Assembly: GCF_012932565.1 (NCBI RefSeq)
Contig: NZ_JABBYJ010000001.1
Span: 1,736,001-1,800,000, forward strand
DNA: 64,000 nucleotides
Origin: Sneathiella limimaris
Lineage (GTDB): Bacteria; Pseudomonadota; Alphaproteobacteria; Sneathiellales; Sneathiellaceae
Reading direction: 5' to 3'
Shown here piece by piece: positions 32,498-40,355 of this stretch. The notes under the pieces were generated by a model. The model did no database searches. It was not told the DNA's origin and saw only the letters and a program-made list of their open reading frames with translations. Within the stretch, counting starts at the first letter, position 1, and each line of letters opens with the position of its first letter. Position numbers and translations under genes: made by a program.

Positions 32498-33991
32498 TTA
32501 GCTTGTAAAAGTTGTTAAGACCATAAAGATGCCAGCCGCTAGTAGTGCTGCACATGGCACAGTGATGATCCAAGCGGCGGCAATCGTGAAGACATGAGAC
32601 CGCCGAACAAGCTTCTTTTTCTGCCGATTGGACTCCGGCGGCAATTCACCTTCAGGAAGGTTGCTTTCTGGATTAATCTTTTGGCGTTGCTGCTCTTTAC
32701 GGAATTCCCTGGCGCGTTTTTCCGTAATCCATTCCCGAAAGAAGCCAACACCAAACACAGCACCAACCGCAATATGCGTGGAGCTAACGGGCAGTCCTAG
32801 TGCTGAAGCAATTAGAACAGTGATCCCTGCAGATAATGCGACACAGAAAGCGCGCATTGGGTTCATTTTGGTGATTTCGTCTCCGACGGTTTTGATGAGC
32901 TTTGGGCCAAAAAGAAAGAGGCCTGCACTCAAGCCGACCGCCCCAATAAGCATGACCCAGAATGGAATGCCTACGGTTCCTTCTACAGATCCGGAAGAGG
33001 AGATGCTGACAATAGCGGCTAATGGACCGACAGCATTAGCAACGTCATTGGCACCATGGGCAAAGCTGAGCAATGCTGCAGAAAAAATAAGGGGTATCGT
33101 GAATAGAGTGCGGATGGACTTGTTTCGGTTTTCCATCTTGGCCGAGGCTCTCGCAATGATCGGCCGTACGATCGCAAAAGTCAGTCCCGCAATTGAGAGC
33201 GAAAGGATCAAAAGGGTGACAAAGTCGGGTTTCCAGACCTTTTTCAAGCCCTTCATCACAAGATAACAGGAAAAGACGCCAGCCATTATCGCAACCAGTA
33301 AAGGTACCCATTTCCGAGAGGCCGCAAGCTTGTCTTCCTGATAGACAATGTTGAACTTAATGAATGCAAGGAATGCTGCAGCAATCAGTCCACCCATAAC
33401 CGGAGATATGACCCAACTTGCTGCGATAGCAGACATGGTTGTCCAGTTAACAATCCCGAAACCTGCAGCAGCAATACCGGCTCCCATTACACCGCCCACA
33501 ACGGCATGTGTCGTACTGACGGGAGCTCCAATCCAGGTGGCAATATTAACCCAAACCGCTGCCGCAAAGAGTGCGCTCATCATTGCCCAGATAAAAACCT
33601 GGCTATCCTGAACACCAGCTGGATCGATAATCCCTTTTTTGATTGTCGTAACAACATCGCCACCAGCGATGATAGCGCCAGCAGCTTCAAAAATCGCTGC
33701 AATGATTAGAGCGCCAACAAGGGTTAATGCTTTTGACCCAACTGCAGGTCCAACATTATTCGCGACATCATTTGCGCCAATGTTAAGAGCCATATAGCCG
33801 CCGATAATTGCGGCGACAATCACAATGGTCGAATGTTCGTTCGCGCCAATCGCTGTCGCAGCGAACACCCATACAGCTAAAAGGAAAAGAAGGGCAAGGG
33901 CGAGAGACTTAATGGTCTGCGCTGCCTTGAGCGTCTGTGATTCAACCTGAACAATTCTGTCCAGATCTTTATCGAGAGTTTTTTTTACCAC
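32498..33991 (-). CDS. pit: Inorganic phosphate transporter, Pit family
   Basis: Pit is a low-affinity metal-phosphate/proton symporter of the inner membrane. The 497-residue protein shows the duplicated family signature: GANDVANNVGPAVGSKAL in the N-terminal half and AHGANDVANAVGPLAAI in the C-terminal half, with about ten to twelve membrane segments. A hydrophilic, lysine- and arginine-rich loop (TEKRAREFRKEQQRQKIN) precedes the last membrane segment. The start is GTG at 33991 with AGGA 7 nt upstream. No adjacent PhoU-like DUF47 gene is present. Confidence 0.93.
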   Translation of the reverse strand: MVKKTLDKDLDRIVQVESQTLKAAQTIKSLALALLFLLAVWVFAATAIGANEHSTIVIVAAIIGGYMALNIGANDVANNVGPAVGSKALTLVGALIIAAIFEAAGAIIAGGDVVTTIKKGIIDPAGVQDSQVFIWAMMSALFAAAVWVNIATWIGAPVSTTHAVVGGVMGAGIAAAGFGIVNWTTMSAIAASWVISPVMGGLIAAAFLAFIKFNIVYQEDKLAASRKWVPLLVAIMAGVFSCYLVMKGLKKVWKPDFVTLLILSLSIAGLTFAIVRPIIARASAKMENRNKSIRTLFTIPLIFSAALLSFAHGANDVANAVGPLAAIVSISSSGSVEGTVGIPFWVMLIGAVGLSAGLFLFGPKLIKTVGDEITKMNPMRAFCVALSAGITVLIASALGLPVSSTHIAVGAVFGVGFFREWITEKRAREFRKEQQRQKINPESNLPEGELPPESNRQKKKLVRRSHVFTIAAAWIITVPCAALLAAGIFMVLTTFTS

Positions 33992-34204
33992 GCAGCAATC
34001 CTGTCGTTCTGGAGCTGGTCACTAAACTGTCTTTAAAGCGTAACAAAAGCTTCGCGAGAGTCTTAGAAAGATTGCAAGAGAAAGGCAATCATAGAAATAT
34101 AATTTTTATCTATAAGAATAAAATTTGTAATATATTATATTTTGTAGAAAAATATTCGGCTAATGGACATACTTATAGAAAATAATTTGTACGGATTAAG
34201 GGTT
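33992..34204. other. AT-rich divergent region, pit / AsnC-family regulator
   Basis: This ~210-nt stretch is markedly AT-rich, especially 34080-34160, and should contain the divergent promoters. I see no strong hairpin or known box. The start of the rightward regulator is uncertain inside this stretch (34163 or 34205). Confidence 0.45.
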
Positions 34205-34675
34205 ATGGATCACCTTGATGGAAAACTGCTCGATATGCTGCAAGTCGATGGGCGAATGTCGTACGCTAGTCTTGGCAAAGAAATCGGGCTTTCTGTAACG
34301 GCAGTAAAGGAACGTATTGATAAACTTCAGCGGTCAGGCGTTTTAAAAAATTTTTCCATAGAGGTTGATGCGGCTTTAGTTGGTTATTCGGTATTAGCCT
34401 TTGTTTTCATAGCGATAGATCGACCTGAATATTGCGAGGAGTTTGAAAACCAGATCCTTGAGGTGCCAGAAGTGCAGGAATGTCATCATGTCACAGGCGG
34501 CTTTAACTACCTTGTCAAAGTAATGGCAAATGATATGACTCATCTTGAGCAACTCCTGTTGTCGCGAATCAAAATACCGCATATCGTCAGCCGCTCAGAG
34601 ACGACAATCGTGTTTTCCAGCTCAAAGAACAGTAGTTTTGTTAAATGTGCGAGAAATGGTTCACGCGATGATTGA
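34205..34675 (+). CDS. Lrp/AsnC-family transcriptional regulator
   Basis: This protein has an N-terminal winged HTH (MDHLDGKLLDMLQVDGRMSYASLGKEIGLSVTAV..., about residues 1-60) and a C-terminal RAM ligand-binding domain (VPEVQECHHVTGGFNYLVKV). The ATG at 34205 matches the usual family start (MDxxDxKLL). An ATG at 34163 would add 14 residues. Neither has an ideal ribosome site. Its end overlaps the LysE-type exporter gene by 8 nt, so it probably controls that exporter in response to an amino acid. Confidence 0.88.
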   Translation: MDHLDGKLLDMLQVDGRMSYASLGKEIGLSVTAVKERIDKLQRSGVLKNFSIEVDAALVGYSVLAFVFIAIDRPEYCEEFENQILEVPEVQECHHVTGGFNYLVKVMANDMTHLEQLLLSRIKIPHIVSRSETTIVFSSSKNSSFVKCARNGSRDD

Positions 34676-35294
34676 CTGGCTATTACTTTCCAAAGGATTG
34701 GGCGTTGGCGTTCTTGTCGCAGCCCCAGTAGGCCCTGTAGGAGCGTTATGCATTCGCCGAGCGATTTCGATTGGCCGAACCGCCGCTATTGGAACAGGCC
34801 TCGGAGCTGCTACCGCTGACGCTTTTTATGGTGGAGTGGCGGCTTTTGGCCTGACGGCAATTTCTGATTTTCTACTTGATTATCAAATGCATGCAACGTT
34901 TTTAGGCGGTTTTTTCCTGCTTTATTTGAGCTATAGGATTATGTCGTCTCTTCGGCGGGGCACAGTAGCCGCGGAAGCCGGAAACGCTTTTGCTCTGGGA
35001 CCAGCTTTTGTCTCTACGTTTTTTATAACTTTGACAAATCCTGCGACAATTTTGAGTTTCGCAGCAATTTTTGCCGGAATCGGTTTTATTGGTGATGTCG
35101 AAGCGTTTGATTCAGCCATTGTCCTTGTTTCAGGTGTTTTTTTTGGCTCTGCTGCCTGGTGGGTTTTCTTGGCTTTCATCTCCCACGAGCTGAAAAAGAG
35201 ATTTGGAAGCCGGTTCGAATACCTGGTGAATATCGGATCAGCTGTTCTAATTGGATTTTTTGGTGTTGCGGCCTTGACTAGTTTGCTGTTTTGA
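34668..35294 (+). CDS. LysE-family amino-acid exporter
   Basis: The 208-residue membrane protein has about six hydrophobic segments and the LysE/RhtB N-terminal motif GLGVGVLVAAPVGPVGALCIRRAI. It likely exports an amino acid or related small molecule. I chose the ATG at 34668, which gives the normal family N terminus and overlaps the regulator stop (ATGATTGA). An ATG at 34656 is possible. The frame is open upstream to 34545, but that part lies inside the regulator gene. Confidence 0.88.
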   Translation: MIDWLLLSKGLGVGVLVAAPVGPVGALCIRRAISIGRTAAIGTGLGAATADAFYGGVAAFGLTAISDFLLDYQMHATFLGGFFLLYLSYRIMSSLRRGTVAAEAGNAFALGPAFVSTFFITLTNPATILSFAAIFAGIGFIGDVEAFDSAIVLVSGVFFGSAAWWVFLAFISHELKKRFGSRFEYLVNIGSAVLIGFFGVAALTSLLF

Positions 35295-35356
35295 TAGTTC
35301 CATAATAGTTTGGGTGCAAATGAATAAGTTTACAGAAGTCTTGCAAGGAGCTAGTC

Positions 35357-36532
35357 ATGAAAATTCTGCCGGAAATAGAAGCCATCCACGAAGAAATGAC
35401 CGAATGGCGGCATAAGATCCATATGCATCCGGAAACAGCGTTTGAGGAATATCAAACCTCTGATTTTGTTGCGGAAAAACTGGAGAGTTTTGGGCTTGAG
35501 GTCCATCGTGGTCTAGCAAAAACAGGGGTTGTCGGTACGCTGAAGGCGGGCACAGGTAATCGTGCTATTGGTTTGCGGGCGGATATGGATGCCCTTGACT
35601 TGCAGGAAATGAATACTTTCGCTCATCGCTCTCAAGTGGACGGCAAAATGCATGGCTGCGGACATGATGGTCATACTGTTATGTTGCTAGGTGCCGCTAA
35701 GTATTTATCCCAAAGTAAAAATTTTGATGGGACTGTTCAGTTCATTTTCCAGCCTGCCGAAGAGAATGTCGCAGGTGGTCGGGTCATGATCAGCGATGGC
35801 TTGTTTGAAAAGTTCCCGGTTGATAGCGTTTATGGAATGCATAACATGCCAGGTTTCAATGTTGGGGAGTTTGCTGTTCGCAAAGGTCCAATGATGGCGT
35901 CAGCTGATTTCTTCGAAGCGAAAATCATTGGTAATGGCGGGCATGGTGCTTTTCCACATCAAACTGTCGATCCTATTGTTATTGCCTCGGAAATTGTTGG
36001 AGCTTGGCAGCATATTACATCTCGGAATGTCGATCCTCTTAAGGCGGCGGTTGTAACAGTTGGTGAAATCCATGGGGGACATACAACTAATGTTATCCCC
36101 GAAGAGGTGATTATGCGCGGAACTACTCGTGCTTTTGATCCACATGTTCAGGATATGATCGAACAGAATATGGAACGAATTGTAAAAGGTATCTGTGAAG
36201 CTCATGGGGCTTCATATGAGTTCACCTATGATCGGCGATATGCACCAACAATCAACGCTCCTGAGGAAACGGAGATTGCCATTGCAACCATGCAGGAGCT
36301 GGTCGGTGAAGATAAAGTGGATACTAACGTGACGCCTGTGATGGGGGCTGAAGACTTCTCTTGGATGTTGTTGGAACGTCCTGGCTGTTACGTGATGATT
36401 GCGAACGGTGCAGGTGAAGGTAGTTGCCACATTCACAACCCTAACTACGATTTTAACGATCAGATTTTGCCTCTGGGGGCAACTTACTGGGCCAGATTGA
36501 CCGAACGCATCCTGTCAAAAGACGCAGCCTGA
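35357..36532 (+). CDS. M20 family amidohydrolase (hippurate hydrolase/aminoacylase type)
   Basis: This cytoplasmic metallohydrolase of the M20D group removes an acyl group from N-acyl amino acids or similar amides. The 391-residue protein has WRHKIHMHPETAFEE, LRADMDAL, the metal-binding GCGHDGHTVMLLG, FQPAEEN and GAEDFSWML motifs. AAGGAG lies about 10 nt before the ATG. The exact substrate (hippurate, acetyl-amino acid, indole-acetyl-amino acid) is not predictable. It follows the AsnC/LysE pair by 62 nt and may share its transcript. Confidence 0.9.
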   Translation: MKILPEIEAIHEEMTEWRHKIHMHPETAFEEYQTSDFVAEKLESFGLEVHRGLAKTGVVGTLKAGTGNRAIGLRADMDALDLQEMNTFAHRSQVDGKMHGCGHDGHTVMLLGAAKYLSQSKNFDGTVQFIFQPAEENVAGGRVMISDGLFEKFPVDSVYGMHNMPGFNVGEFAVRKGPMMASADFFEAKIIGNGGHGAFPHQTVDPIVIASEIVGAWQHITSRNVDPLKAAVVTVGEIHGGHTTNVIPEEVIMRGTTRAFDPHVQDMIEQNMERIVKGICEAHGASYEFTYDRRYAPTINAPEETEIAIATMQELVGEDKVDTNVTPVMGAEDFSWMLLERPGCYVMIANGAGEGSCHIHNPNYDFNDQILPLGATYWARLTERILSKDAA

Positions 36533-36665
36533 TAATATTTGAAAAGCTCCGCACGGTTTGGGCGTGACCAAGGACACAATTTTGTGATTTAGGGTTTTGT
36601 AATAGTCGAAATCCATGCCCAAATCGTGTATTGAATTCATTTCAGTATTTTCGTGGTAGGTGTTT

Positions 36666-37538
36666 ATGAGCGTACAAGTAAAATTCTGGGGCGTAAGGGG
36701 TTCGATCGCAACTCCATCAGCAGACCATATGAAGTATGGTGGCAATACATCCTGTGTGGAACTTGTGCTTGACGATCAGATCGTCATTCTGGATGCCGGT
36801 ACCGGCGTTCGAATGCTTGGAAATTGTCTTCTGAATCGCAACCTGAAGAACTACCTCTTTTTACAATCTCATACACATTGGGACCATATTAACGGCTTTC
36901 CGTTTTTTGCCCCTGTGTATTGTGAAGACGTAAATATCCAAATTATGGCAGGTCATTTGTGCGATTGTGGCGGAATTAAAAAGGTTCTTTCCTCCCAAAT
37001 GTGCCAGCCGACTTTTCCAGTTCCATTTGAAGAGTTAGCCGCAAACATTGAATTTAAAGATTTTCGGTGTGGCGATGAATTTACCATTCTGGAAAAAACC
37101 AAGGTGAAAACGACCCCTCTTGTGCATCCTGATGGTGGTACGGGATATCGAATTGAACATGATGGTGTTGTCGTTTGTTATGTCACTGACACCGAGCATA
37201 CGCCTGGTGAGATGGACAAGAACATCCTCGAGCTGATCGAAGGGGCTGATCTAGTAATCTACGACAGTACCTATACAGATGAAGAGTATCCAAAATTTGT
37301 TGGATGGGGGCACTCAACTTGGCAGGAAGGTGTTCGTCTGTGTAAGGCGGCTGGTGCCAAACGGCTTGCAATCTTTCATCATGACCCTTCCCATGACGAT
37401 ACGTTCATGGATCAGGTCGCGGCAGATGCGGCAAAAGAATGGGAAGGTGCGTTTGTCGCTCGCGAGGGACAAATCGTTGAAATTGAAAACAGCAACATAG
37501 AAGATGGTGCTGTAAAGCTCAAAACCGCATTTGGTTGA
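36666..37538 (+). CDS. MBL-fold metallo-hydrolase
   Basis: The 290-residue protein has the metallo-beta-lactamase fold: N-terminal VKFWGVRGSIATPS, the GGNTSCVEL strand, the metal motif SHTHWDHINGFPFF (HxHxDH), a later His in LVHPDGGTGY, and Asp in YDSTYTDEEY. This subgroup resembles cyclic-nucleotide phosphodiesterase or phosphonate-cleavage hydrolases (PhnP-like), but the substrate is unknown. I chose the ATG at 36666, with TAGGTG just upstream; a GTG two codons earlier is in frame. Confidence 0.88.
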   Translation: MSVQVKFWGVRGSIATPSADHMKYGGNTSCVELVLDDQIVILDAGTGVRMLGNCLLNRNLKNYLFLQSHTHWDHINGFPFFAPVYCEDVNIQIMAGHLCDCGGIKKVLSSQMCQPTFPVPFEELAANIEFKDFRCGDEFTILEKTKVKTTPLVHPDGGTGYRIEHDGVVVCYVTDTEHTPGEMDKNILELIEGADLVIYDSTYTDEEYPKFVGWGHSTWQEGVRLCKAAGAKRLAIFHHDPSHDDTFMDQVAADAAKEWEGAFVAREGQIVEIENSNIEDGAVKLKTAFG

Positions 37539-37635
37539 AAAGCAACCTTGTTCTCTTTCGATAACTAATAAAGCTTTTAATTCTGACCACAAGTGATAGG
37601 TTTCGTCTCAATAAAAACAATGAGGCAAAAGTATC

Positions 37636-38187
37636 GTGGTTGAAATTTGGATTGTCCGTCATGGGGAAGCAAGCAGTTCCTGGGATCAGGAAGCAGATCC
37701 CGGTCTAAGTATCCTGGGGCAAGAGCAGGCAGAAGCCGTCACACAGGAAATCCTGAAAACATTCAAGCCGGCAAAAATTGTCAGTAGTCCTCTAAAAAGA
37801 GCTCTTGAAACAGCGGCTCCTCTCTTTGAAAAGCTTGACGCTCGCAGAGAAATTAATTCCAACATTGCAGAAATTCCTTCAGGTGACATTCCGTTTGCTG
37901 AGCGCAGAGCCTGGCTAAATAAGTTGATGAAGGAGACTTGGGAAACCCAACCTGAAAACTTGCAGGTTTGGCGTGAAGGGATTTTGTCTACCTTAAAGAG
38001 CCAAACAGAAGACGTGGTTTTCTTTTCACATTTCATGGTATTAAATGTAATCGTTGGGTTTTTAACCGGTTCTGAGAAAATAGTCTCTTTCAAGCCAGAC
38101 AATTGTGCTATTACAAAAGTAAGTCTGGCCGACGGGGAGCTGGACCTGATTGATAAAGGGCGTGAAGCTCAAACAATCGTAAGGTGA
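37636..38187 (+). CDS. Histidine phosphatase family protein (SixA/PGM-like)
   Basis: The 183-residue protein starts with GTG at 37636 and has the phosphohistidine motif IVRHGEASSSW at its N terminus, the arginine of SSPLKRALETA, and the C-terminal His in FFSHFMVLN. It is closest by eye to the SixA/phosphoglycerate-mutase-like branch, which removes phosphate from proteins or small metabolites. SixA acts on phosphohistidine in HPt proteins, and an HPt-like gene lies 1 kb downstream, but a functional link is only inference. Confidence 0.85.
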   Translation: MVEIWIVRHGEASSSWDQEADPGLSILGQEQAEAVTQEILKTFKPAKIVSSPLKRALETAAPLFEKLDARREINSNIAEIPSGDIPFAERRAWLNKLMKETWETQPENLQVWREGILSTLKSQTEDVVFFSHFMVLNVIVGFLTGSEKIVSFKPDNCAITKVSLADGELDLIDKGREAQTIVR

Positions 38188-38245
38188 TTGGTTTGTTCTT
38201 TATAAGAACACCAAAGCAAGCGTAGAATGTGGAGACAATTTGTCC

Positions 38246-38695
38246 ATGAATCATACAGATAGTGAAAAACATCACTCAGATGAGAGCTATCGAGTAGAGG
38301 AACAGATTGGTTTTCTTCTTCGCAAAGCTCACCAAAAAGCGAGTTCAATTTTTCAGTCCCAATTCTCCGACTACCAAATCACACCTACACAATATTCAGC
38401 GATGTGTAAGTTGAAAGATGAAGGCGAGCTATCTCAAAATCATCTTGGACGATTAACAGCCATGGATCCTGCGACAATCCAGGGAGTTACGCGGCGCCTG
38501 ATTGAGCGTGGTCTGGTTGAGACACGGGCAGACGAGATTGATAAACGCCGAATGCAATTGAGGCTTACGCAGGCTGGCTCTGACTTGATCGATACATTGA
38601 TTGAAAAAGGTCGTATCGTAACGAAGAAAACGATGTCTCCTCTTAGTGAAGAAGAGCGTGAGACTTTTTTGAGCCTGTTGAAGAAGCTTTCTTGA
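38246..38695 (+). CDS. MarR-family transcriptional regulator
   Basis: The 149-residue protein has a MarR winged helix: FSDYQITPTQYSAMCKL, LSQNHLGRLTAMDPATIQGVTRRLIERGLV (recognition helix region) and the wing ADEIDKRRMQLRLTQAG. The ATG at 38246 is 11 nt from GGAG; a TTG at 38240 is closer to it, so the start is uncertain. The receiver gene starts 14 nt downstream, so the two are probably co-transcribed. Ligand and targets are unknown. Confidence 0.88.
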   Translation: MNHTDSEKHHSDESYRVEEQIGFLLRKAHQKASSIFQSQFSDYQITPTQYSAMCKLKDEGELSQNHLGRLTAMDPATIQGVTRRLIERGLVETRADEIDKRRMQLRLTQAGSDLIDTLIEKGRIVTKKTMSPLSEEERETFLSLLKKLS

Positions 38696-38709
38696 TGAGT
38701 GGTAGATAG

Positions 38710-39261
38710 ATGGCAGAGTTAGATTTATCCGGGTTTACGATATTGGTAGTGGATGACAATAATTATATGGTCTCCCTGCTCAGACAAACTCTTGCTGGAC
38801 TTGGTGTCGGCAATATCAAAACATTTAATGATGCAAAGGATGCTATCGAGTTTGTTAAGCTTGTTGGGGAAAACCCGGTTAAAGCCGGTGCAATGCAAAT
38901 CGATTTTATCGTATCTAACTGGCAAATGGCGCCTATCGATGGATTGATGTTCTTGCGCTGGATCAGAACCCACAAAGATAGTCCAAACCGTTTCATCCCG
39001 TTTTTGATGGTGACGGGATTTGGGGACAAGGAAAAGGTTGAAGAGGCAAGAGACCTTGGGGTTAGTGAAGTTCTCGCAAAACCTTTTTCAGTGAATAGTG
39101 TCGCGGATAAAGTTCTACAGATTATTGGAACCAAGCGTCAGTTTGTTCAAACTGCGACTTATTTTGGACCTGATCGTCGCAGACAAAATTTGCCGTTTGC
39201 GGGAGATAATCGCCGGATCCTGACAGACAAAGACCCTCAAGTTAAAATTATTTACGAATAG
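38710..39261 (+). CDS. CheY-like receiver with Asn at the phosphorylation site
   Basis: This is a stand-alone receiver domain (about residues 9-135) with a C-terminal tail containing YFGPDRRR and GDNRR, seen in a group of alphaproteobacterial receivers. The acidic pair D15/D16, T102 and K124 (AKPF) are present. The expected phosphoacceptor Asp is Asn70, in FIVSNWQMAPIDG (codon AAC, 38917-38919). It therefore cannot be phosphorylated in the normal way, unless Asn is deamidated. It lies 9 nt upstream of an HPt-like gene, suggesting a phosphorylation-independent adaptor or a decoy. Confidence 0.88.
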   Translation: MAELDLSGFTILVVDDNNYMVSLLRQTLAGLGVGNIKTFNDAKDAIEFVKLVGENPVKAGAMQIDFIVSNWQMAPIDGLMFLRWIRTHKDSPNRFIPFLMVTGFGDKEKVEEARDLGVSEVLAKPFSVNSVADKVLQIIGTKRQFVQTATYFGPDRRRQNLPFAGDNRRILTDKDPQVKIIYE

Positions 39262-39270
39262 GAGCGGGGA

Positions 39271-39771
39271 ATGAACAAGCCAAAAATTACTGTTCGATTT
39301 TACCGCATTCGCAACCGCTTGATGGAAAAGGCAGGCGGTATTGGTGCAAATATGGAAACTAGTGTTTTCCCAAGGCATGTTCTGCAAGAGACAGAAGAGC
39401 TCTTTCAGGAGATGATTTCGGACTACCCAGACTGGGTTCAGGAAACACTTAATAAGCTTACAGCCCTTGTCGAGGTGTGTATTAACTTCGAGGACAAGCG
39501 AATTGTCACTTATAAGCAGATCCAAGAGATTGCTCACGAAATGAAAGGGCAGGGCGGGACTTTCGGATATCCGCTGGTGTCCACATTCGGAGATAGCCTT
39601 TATGATTTCACAGGGCCAAATGCGGGTTTGTCCGATAGCCATGTACAGATCATTAAAGCCCATACGGATGCAATGAAAGCGACAATAAATGGCAGAATTC
39701 ATGGTGATGGTGGCCAGGTCGGTCAGGAACTGAAAGCCATGTTAGCTCAGGCGATCAAGCAATATACTTGA
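39271..39771 (+). CDS. HPt-like protein, partner of the degenerate receiver
   Basis: The 166-residue helical protein contains IAHEMKGQGGTFGYPLVSTFGDSLYDF (about residues 87-113), which matches the histidine phosphotransfer motif H-x-[LM]-K-G-x-x-x-x-[FL]-G with His89 as the candidate phosphate carrier. GGAGCGGGGA lies just upstream of the ATG. It follows the receiver by 9 nt, and the 187-codon frame behind it overlaps its stop. I infer a phosphorelay or binding partner for a receiver; the normal phosphate donor is not in the immediate cluster. Confidence 0.75.
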   Translation: MNKPKITVRFYRIRNRLMEKAGGIGANMETSVFPRHVLQETEELFQEMISDYPDWVQETLNKLTALVEVCINFEDKRIVTYKQIQEIAHEMKGQGGTFGYPLVSTFGDSLYDFTGPNAGLSDSHVQIIKAHTDAMKATINGRIHGDGGQVGQELKAMLAQAIKQYT

Positions 39772-39773
39772 AG

Positions 39774-40331
39774 ATGCATCCCCTCTTAGAAAGATTTCTA
39801 ATCGGCTCACCATATCGCCGAACCATTGCTAAATTTGCCAAGGGTGTTGATCGGTATCTTGGTGCCATCACGATATTGGCGGCAGCATTACTTGGCCTTG
39901 GGTTGGCCTCGCCAGTTGGGTATGCAACAGGGTTTTATGGGATTTCAGGAAAGATTGTCTTGGTTTCCGATATTGTAATCCTGATGAAGTCAGGGCAGGG
40001 GAGTGTGGCCCTGATGGTAGGGCTGCTTTTCATTCTCTTGCCCATTCTCAATATCTCAACAGCTTTCGACCTCTGGTATAAACACCCTCTTGATGGTGAA
40101 AAGTTTGAAAAATTTAATCGCCGAGCCAACTTGTGTGGTCGGCTTTGGTATCTTGGCGTCCTCAGCATTGGCGCCTTAATCTACAAGCTCAATACAGCAT
40201 CAGATGGAGTCATTTACCCGGCGATCTACTATCTGTTGATGAGTTCTTTGCTACAGAAGTTCATTTTGACCAGATTGACGCGCCTTACCGCTCTGGTCAC
40301 TTTTGTAGATAAAGAGCTGGATGAAAACTAG
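39774..40331 (+). CDS. Hypothetical membrane protein, 185 residues
   Basis: I do not recognise this family. The protein has about four hydrophobic segments (AITILAAALLGLGLASPVGYA, GSVALMVGLLFILLPILNIS, LWYLGVLSIGALIY, and a weaker one near AIYYLLMSS), with a basic N terminus (SPYRRTIAKFAKG). The ATG at 39774 lies 2 nt after the HPt-like stop; a TTG at 39768 overlaps it. Close spacing suggests the MarR-receiver-HPt-membrane protein genes form one operon. It converges on the VWA gene with a 24-nt gap. Confidence 0.75.
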   Translation: MHPLLERFLIGSPYRRTIAKFAKGVDRYLGAITILAAALLGLGLASPVGYATGFYGISGKIVLVSDIVILMKSGQGSVALMVGLLFILLPILNISTAFDLWYKHPLDGEKFEKFNRRANLCGRLWYLGVLSIGALIYKLNTASDGVIYPAIYYLLMSSLLQKFILTRLTRLTALVTFVDKELDEN

Positions 40332-40355
40332 TTTGATGTCTTTGAAGCAGGCGCG

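Noticed and set aside
32628-33266. 212-codon open frame on the + strand
   Set aside because: It is antisense to the pit gene, whose family motifs are clear on the other strand.
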